Positions 6,909-11,592 of a DNA stretch of 11,592 nt are shown here, piece by piece. The first letter of the stretch is position 1. Each line of letters begins with the position of its first letter. Below the pieces are notes generated by a model. That model had not been told where the DNA came from. It searched no databases and saw only the letters and a program-made list of their open reading frames with translations. Origin of the DNA: CTSoil-075 sp964292325 (lineage in GTDB: Bacteria; Bacillota; Negativicutes; DSM-13327); NCBI GenBank assembly GCA_964292325.1, contig CAXYVG010000101.1, positions 1-11,592 on the forward strand, in the 5' to 3' direction. The translations under genes were made by a program, and so were the position numbers.

Positions 6909-7922
6909 TTACAATTTGATAATTGATAATAAATATTCTATTCGTTTGGTAAAAGTGTGATTACCTAATACTATATTATAAGCTTCCTCTACAGCTGTAG
7001 TTTTATCTTCTTCTAATGCACGATTTATTGCAGTAATTAGTTCTTCATCATTGTGGTATAGTTCAATTTCATTCTTAGAAAAGACAGAAGTGATATAAGG
7101 ATTAGCATCACAAACTTGAATTGCCTTTGAACCGCAGATTTCGAATACTTTTGGATTTGCTCCATCCGATTGTTGCTCCCTATGAACATTTAAAACAACA
7201 TGTGCACGATTATAATATTCATTGACTTGGTTACTATCAATGTCATGATTTTTAAATATTTTACGATGTTCTCTAAAAAGCCATTTTATAGGATTCTTAT
7301 ACCATGGTTTATAGATGCCATAGAATACAATCTTTCGTGTCGGGAAATGAGTAATAACTACATTTAGTATTTTTTGTCGTTTCGGAGATTTATATATTCC
7401 ACCCACAAAAAGGATATCAATATCCTTTTCAATATTTAATGGTTAGTAAATAGTTTCATCTACTGCTTGAGCCAAAAAATTCACATTGTTACAATATTGC
7501 TTACACCAATCAATATCTTTTTTTTCATAACAAAAAACAAAATCTGCTTCAGGGACTAATGCTCCTAATCGATTGTCATACCTAGTAATTGAATCATACA
7601 TCCAAAGGACAATTTTACTATGTTGATGAAAGAAACGTACAGTTTCTGGTAGTAAATTAATGCCCTTTATAATAAATACAAGGTCAGGATTAAATGATAT
7701 ATATTGTTGCTCAATGTACGTTTTCCACCTCTTTCGAGATTTTTCAACTAAGCGCTCTTTATTGCTCAAACATTTATAGAGTAAACGGTTGAATAGGCTA
7801 TTAGGATGAATAGGCTCATCGTATGTTTCAAGCATTGTATCCCATCCTAGGTTTTTGAATGCACGTTCGATACTTTTTGGGAAATAATGAAAGGAAGGAC
7901 ATATAATCAAAACTTTTGACAT
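6909..7922 (-). pseudogene. CgeB-like glycosyltransferase paralogue, interrupted by in-frame TAA
   Basis: A GT-B protein of the CgeB-like group, probably a cytoplasmic sugar transferase of the same glycan pathway. The ATG at 7922 begins MSKVLIICPSFHYFPKSIER and runs 159 residues to a TAA at 7443-7445. The same frame continues without other stops as PLNIEKDIDILFVGGIYKS and on to the natural TAA at 6909-6911. Read through, it aligns end to end with the intact neighbour at 7935-8942. The stop falls at that protein's His159, in DETIYHPLHLKKD, the hinge before the donor-binding half. The donor half keeps its motifs, KPWYKNP and NPKVFEICGS. A GTG at 7404-7406 could start a 165-residue C-terminal fragment, but that would omit the acceptor half. 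It lies 12 bp after its paralogue and 1 bp before the GT52-like gene. Confidence 0.82.
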
Positions 7923-7934
7923 GATCGTGATTCT

Positions 7935-8942
7935 TTATTTAATTAATGATAGCATTTCCTTTATTCGGTTGGTAAAAGTATGATTGGTGTAAATAAGTTG
8001 GTGAGCTGTATGAGACTCTTGGGTCATATCATGTTCCAGTGCGTATAATATGTGTTTCACCAATTCTTTTTCATTCTTATACAATCCAATTTCACCAGAT
8101 GGAAAGAGTGATTTAATATACGGATTTGAATCGCAGACTTGATATGCTCCAGAACCACAGATTTCAAATACTTTAGGGTTGGCACCATTGGTTTGCTGTT
8201 CATGATGAATGTTCAGTACCACCTTGGCTCTATTGTAATATTTGTTTACTTCCTCATTATGTAAATCATGATTTTTATATATGTTACGTTTTTCTCTAAA
8301 TAACCAAGAGAAAAAGCCCTTATACCATGGTTTGTATTTACCAAAAATTAATATTTTTTTATTTGGGAATGCATCTATTACAGTTTTAATATATTTCTGA
8401 CGCTTTTTAGAATAGTACAACTCTCCTACGAATAAAATATCAATATCTTTCTTTAGATGTAAAGGATGATATATAGTTTCGTCACATGCTTGTGGTAGAA
8501 AATGGGCTTCTACGCCTTGTGTATGACACCATTCTATATCGCTGCTATCATAACAAAATATATAATCTACATCTTTCACTAATGCTTTCAAACGATCTAT
8601 GCGAGTAATGGAATCAAACATCCATAAAACCACTTTGCTTTTCTGTTTAAACATGCGCACTGTTTCTGGTTCTAATATTTCACCATTGACAATATAAACG
8701 ATGTCAGGTGAAAACTCATGATACGCACATTCTATATCTTTTTTATTCTGTTTGCGTGATGTCTCTTCTAATGATTTTCTGTCAGTGCTTAACTGGTAAC
8801 AAACTTTGTTGAAAAGCGTAAATGGATGAATAGGCACATCAAATATCAATGCCTTTGTTTCATAGCCAAGCGCAGAAAAAGCTTGCTCAATACTATGAAC
8901 AAAATAGTGAAAATTTGGTCCTATTATGAGTGTCTTAGGCAT
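7935..8942 (-). CDS. CgeB-like glycosyltransferase, intact copy
   Basis: A 335-residue GT-B glycosyltransferase of the CgeB-like group, named after a Bacillus spore-crust protein; similar proteins occur in many surface-glycan loci. The N-terminal half begins MPKTLIIGPNFHYFVHSIEQ and contains VLWMFDSITR (105-114) and IFCYDSSDIEWC (128-139), a typical acceptor-side Rossmann fold. The donor half begins near 168 (DILFVGELYYSKKRQ) and includes FGKYKPWYKG (200-209) and NPKVFEICGSGAYQVCDSNP (255-274), the region expected to hold the nucleotide sugar. No membrane segment is seen. The ATG at 8942 follows the TAG of the YfhO-family gene (8943-8945) with no base between, so the two are probably translated in sequence. 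It is the intact member of a tandem pair with 6909-7922. Donor and acceptor cannot be assigned from sequence alone. Confidence 0.82.
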   Translation of the reverse strand: MPKTLIIGPNFHYFVHSIEQAFSALGYETKALIFDVPIHPFTLFNKVCYQLSTDRKSLEETSRKQNKKDIECAYHEFSPDIVYIVNGEILEPETVRMFKQKSKVVLWMFDSITRIDRLKALVKDVDYIFCYDSSDIEWCHTQGVEAHFLPQACDETIYHPLHLKKDIDILFVGELYYSKKRQKYIKTVIDAFPNKKILIFGKYKPWYKGFFSWLFREKRNIYKNHDLHNEEVNKYYNRAKVVLNIHHEQQTNGANPKVFEICGSGAYQVCDSNPYIKSLFPSGEIGLYKNEKELVKHILYALEHDMTQESHTAHQLIYTNHTFTNRIKEMLSLIK

Positions 8943-11483
8943 CTACTTTTGTTTTTTTCTTTTACTATATATATAATAGCCTGTGTATCCAAAAATTGTC
9001 AATAACATCATTGAGAAACATATCATAGATATCAAATTGCCCTTTTGCACGCTATCAGGTTCAAATCTAAATACAATCTGGTGTTTACCTGCTGGGATAT
9101 TGATTGCACGTAGCATATAATTTACTCGATAGTGTTCAACATGTTTTCCATCAATAGTTGCTTTCCACCCATACGGATAATAGATTTCGGAGAATACAGC
9201 CGTTTTCCCTACGGATGATTGTGATGTGTACTCTACACTAGATGGTGTTTACGTTGTTAGTTTAATAGTTGCATAAGCATCTGTTGCTGTTGTTAATTGT
9301 TCAGCCATTTTGGCAAATGATTTGTCCAAGACCGCTGTTTTACGTAGATTAATAATGCTTAAAGCATTAGACTCTTCGTTGGCATTATTTACTATAAGCA
9401 GACTATCTACAAACCATGCATTACCCATGGAGTATGGATTTTCAATAGGTACAACCTCTCCGTTTTGTAGTGGTATAAGAGCATATTTCATGTTTAACAT
9501 ATTAAGCACAGGAAATAGTTTATTGCCATCTATTGGCGTTTGAAAACCAGCACTTTCAGAAATTGCTTGAAATAATGGGTTCATTTCTGGTATAATATGT
9601 TCGTCAATTAAATCTTGGTACCGACGTAATTTAGCGGCAGAGTAACCTCCGATAGATTTTAAATAATAACTGGTACGTGCTTCGTTAAAGGTATTGGTGC
9701 TTAAATTTAGCACTCTAAAATAGGAGGTGTCTTTTAGTAATTCTTTCTCATATGGCTGCATAGCGAACGCTCTGGTAATTTCTTTTTTAGGACGAAAGTT
9801 ATCATTATTGCAGAATCGTTTATCCACGCTCCACATGTCGGCAATAATCAAAAGTGCCAAAACGCAACCAAACCATAGATTTGCTTTGTTCGTACTTTCT
9901 TCGTTTTTTTGCTTATTAATAGTGTGTGCATAGGCAAATGTAAGTCCGCTACCAAGCAAAATGAATATAAGAGAGCGCCATGCGTCAGAACTAATCATGT
10001 CTGCACGTTGTTGTAACAATGCATTATAGGCAAATTCTGGTAATTGAGTTTTCAATTGCTCATCGTATGAAGATGTAACATCAATTTGGTTGACGAATAA
10101 AATGAGAAACAAGCAAAGTCCCCCAGTAATTCCAGCAGCAACCAAAATGTATTTTTTTAATTTTTCAAATTCAAATTCCCGTTCTGAAATAGTTTTCAGT
10201 GCTAGAAAACCAAGTAATGGCATCGTAATTTCCGCAACGATAAGGATACTTTCAACGGCGCGAAATTTATTGTACATTGGGAAATAATTGAAAAATAATT
10301 CGGTCAAAGGCATCAAATTATGTCCCCATGCTAAAAATATGGAGAATAAAGTTGCTATGAGCAAGGCCCATTTGTAAGGCCCTTTTACAATCAATAATCC
10401 TAAAAGGAATAAAAAACAAATAATAGCGCCAATGTAAACAGGCCCCGATGTAAATGCTTTTTCTCCATGATAAGTCGGTGCAGCTTCACAAAACTGTTTG
10501 GCTGCAGCTCTTGGAACACCGTTACTTACGAGCTCTTTATAAAGTTTAGAATCCGTGCCAAGTGAATAGCCGCTGGCGCCACCTTCATAATTAGGAATTA
10601 ACAATGTCATTGTTTCCCCAATACCGTAACTCCAAGCTGTGGCATAGTCCAAATCGAGCCCTTTGGTTTTATTCGTTTCGTCTGTTACTTTTTCCAAGTC
10701 AGAATGTCCGCCACGCATAGTTTGTTCTGCATATTCCTGATTGGCAAAAATATTGGCGCTACCACAACCTAATCCTATTAAAAAAGAGGCAAAGAAAATG
10801 GCAGAGGCAATTCCAAAATCTTTCCAACGTTTTTCTTTCCAGTGTATAGCTAATTCAGCAAAAAATAACACGCCTATCAGCATGCAAATATAGTATGACA
10901 TCTGGGGATGTATAAAAAAACCAATTATAATGAAGAACATGGTAAGGATAGACCCCCAGCCGTAAAATTTTCGATAAATAAGTAAGAAACCAACTACCAC
11001 CAACGTCATCCAAGTTATTGACATAGTTTTCCCATGATGTTGAGCTGCAATAATAATGAAGAAATAGGAAGACAACGCTATGGAGAAAGCGCCTGCCATA
11101 CTAATCCATTTGTTAATTTTAAAAGTTCGTAATAATACAAAAAACGCAACGAGGTAATAGAAAAATATAAAAATATAATTCCGTCCACCATAAAGAAAAA
11201 AATTAAAAAAAGGAGTAAGAATTTTGTTAATTAGATATTGTCCTCCACCAATTTGGTAATTGGGCATACCACTAAACATCGATCCTGTCCACCAAGTACG
11301 CTCACCTGTAGCTTCATAATGCCTAGCCGATTCTTGTACAGCCGCAGTCCCGTTGATGTTGTCACCAGCATATATGATTTTCCCCTCCAATACTGGATAA
11401 AAATACATGACCGAAGCAATTAGAAATAATAAGGCGATGCCTAAATTAGGTAGAATTTTAGTCTTGAAGTCTAATTTTTTCAT
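8943..11483 (-). pseudogene. YfhO-family polytopic membrane protein, in-frame TAA near the C-terminus
   Basis: A large inner-membrane protein of the YfhO/GT-C-like type common in Bacteroidota. YfhO proteins are linked to lipid-linked sugar transfer; the function here is unproven. After a TM helix at about 12-31 comes a conserved outer loop (YAGDNINGTAA, WWTGSMFSGMPNYQIGGG). Many hydrophobic segments follow, near 102-120, 126-147, 155-170, 178-191, 198-213, 224-240, 350-366, 371-386, 412-429, 445-464, 503-518 and 536-550, then a soluble domain to 744. A TAA at 9249-9251 ends this part. The same frame continues for 101 codons with the family's C-terminal motif (SEIYYPYGWKATIDGK), then VNYMLRA, a final TM helix and a lysine-rich tail ending at TAG 8943-8945. 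Read through, the length is normal. The stop lies where relatives often have Tyr. Losing the last domain and helix would probably harm it, though 744 residues would remain. Confidence 0.85.
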
Positions 11484-11592
11484 AGTTTTTTGGTTCTTTT
11501 TTTTATGTTATGTTTGCTCCAAGCTAAGTGGAGTAACTGTTCTACTTCCGATGAGATACCCCAATAATAAACAGCTGTAATCCCAGCTACGC
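11480..11592 (-). CDS. C-terminal end of an unidentified gene upstream of the YfhO-family gene
   Basis: From the window edge the minus strand has an open frame of 36 codons, ending in a TGA at 11480-11482 that overlaps the YfhO ATG as ATGA. The visible peptide contains VYYWGISSEVEQLLHLAWS, followed by a basic tail rich in Lys and Arg. The ATGA overlap is the same arrangement as pseB/pseC, and the frame has protein-like composition, which together support a real gene end rather than chance. The N-terminal part is outside the window and I do not recognise the family from the tail. If real, the minus-strand operon starts further right and its promoter is not in this window. Confidence 0.55.
   Translation of the reverse strand, partial: VAGITAVYYWGISSEVEQLLHLAWSKHNIKKRTKKL

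Noticed and set aside
6909..7406. Separate 165-residue gene starting at GTG 7404-7406
   Set aside because: The GTG corresponds to an internal Val of the paralogue at 7935-8942 and the fragment has only the donor-binding half. It is the rear part of one interrupted gene.
8943..9248. A 306-bp intergenic region between the YfhO-family and CgeB-like genes
   Set aside because: It is in-frame coding sequence for the last 101 residues of the YfhO-family protein, ending in TAG directly before the next ATG.

Overview
The window looks like a surface-glycan locus from a member of the Bacteroidota. The DNA is AT-rich, start codons lack Shine-Dalgarno sequences, and the promoter ahead of the main operon has the Bacteroidota-type boxes (TTTG, 20 bp, TAnnTTTG). 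The large membrane protein is of the YfhO type common in this phylum. No tRNA, rRNA, CRISPR array, insertion sequence or attachment site was seen.

Layout. (1) 1-899, minus strand: a GT4-type glycosyltransferase gene, cut by one in-frame TGA and running off the left edge. (2) 900-1022: a 123-bp divergent promoter region with a 14-bp perfect palindrome between the two presumed promoters. (3) 1023-5899, plus strand: five overlapping genes, pseB-pseC-pseF-(tandem GNAT, pseH-like)-pseI, encoding most of the route from UDP-GlcNAc to CMP-pseudaminic acid. The hydrolase PseG, needed between PseH and PseI, is not in the window. (4) 5888-11592, minus strand, converging on pseI: a tightly packed set read from right to left. 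It comprises the tail of an unidentified gene, a YfhO-family membrane protein, two tandem CgeB-like glycosyltransferase paralogues and a GT52/sialyltransferase-like protein.

How the genes work together (inference). The plus-strand operon makes the activated nonulosonic acid. The sialyltransferase-like protein encoded back-to-back with pseI is the best candidate for transferring it to a glycan. The CgeB-like and GT4 enzymes would build the rest of that glycan, and the YfhO protein would act at the membrane in lipid-linked sugar or envelope-polymer metabolism.

The most unusual points are two. First, the pathway appears to lack PseG while the acetyltransferase gene carries two fused GNAT domains. 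Second, three minus-strand genes (GT4, the second CgeB paralogue, YfhO) are each interrupted by exactly one in-frame stop codon, with the reading frame and family sequence continuing directly beyond it. All five pse genes are uninterrupted.
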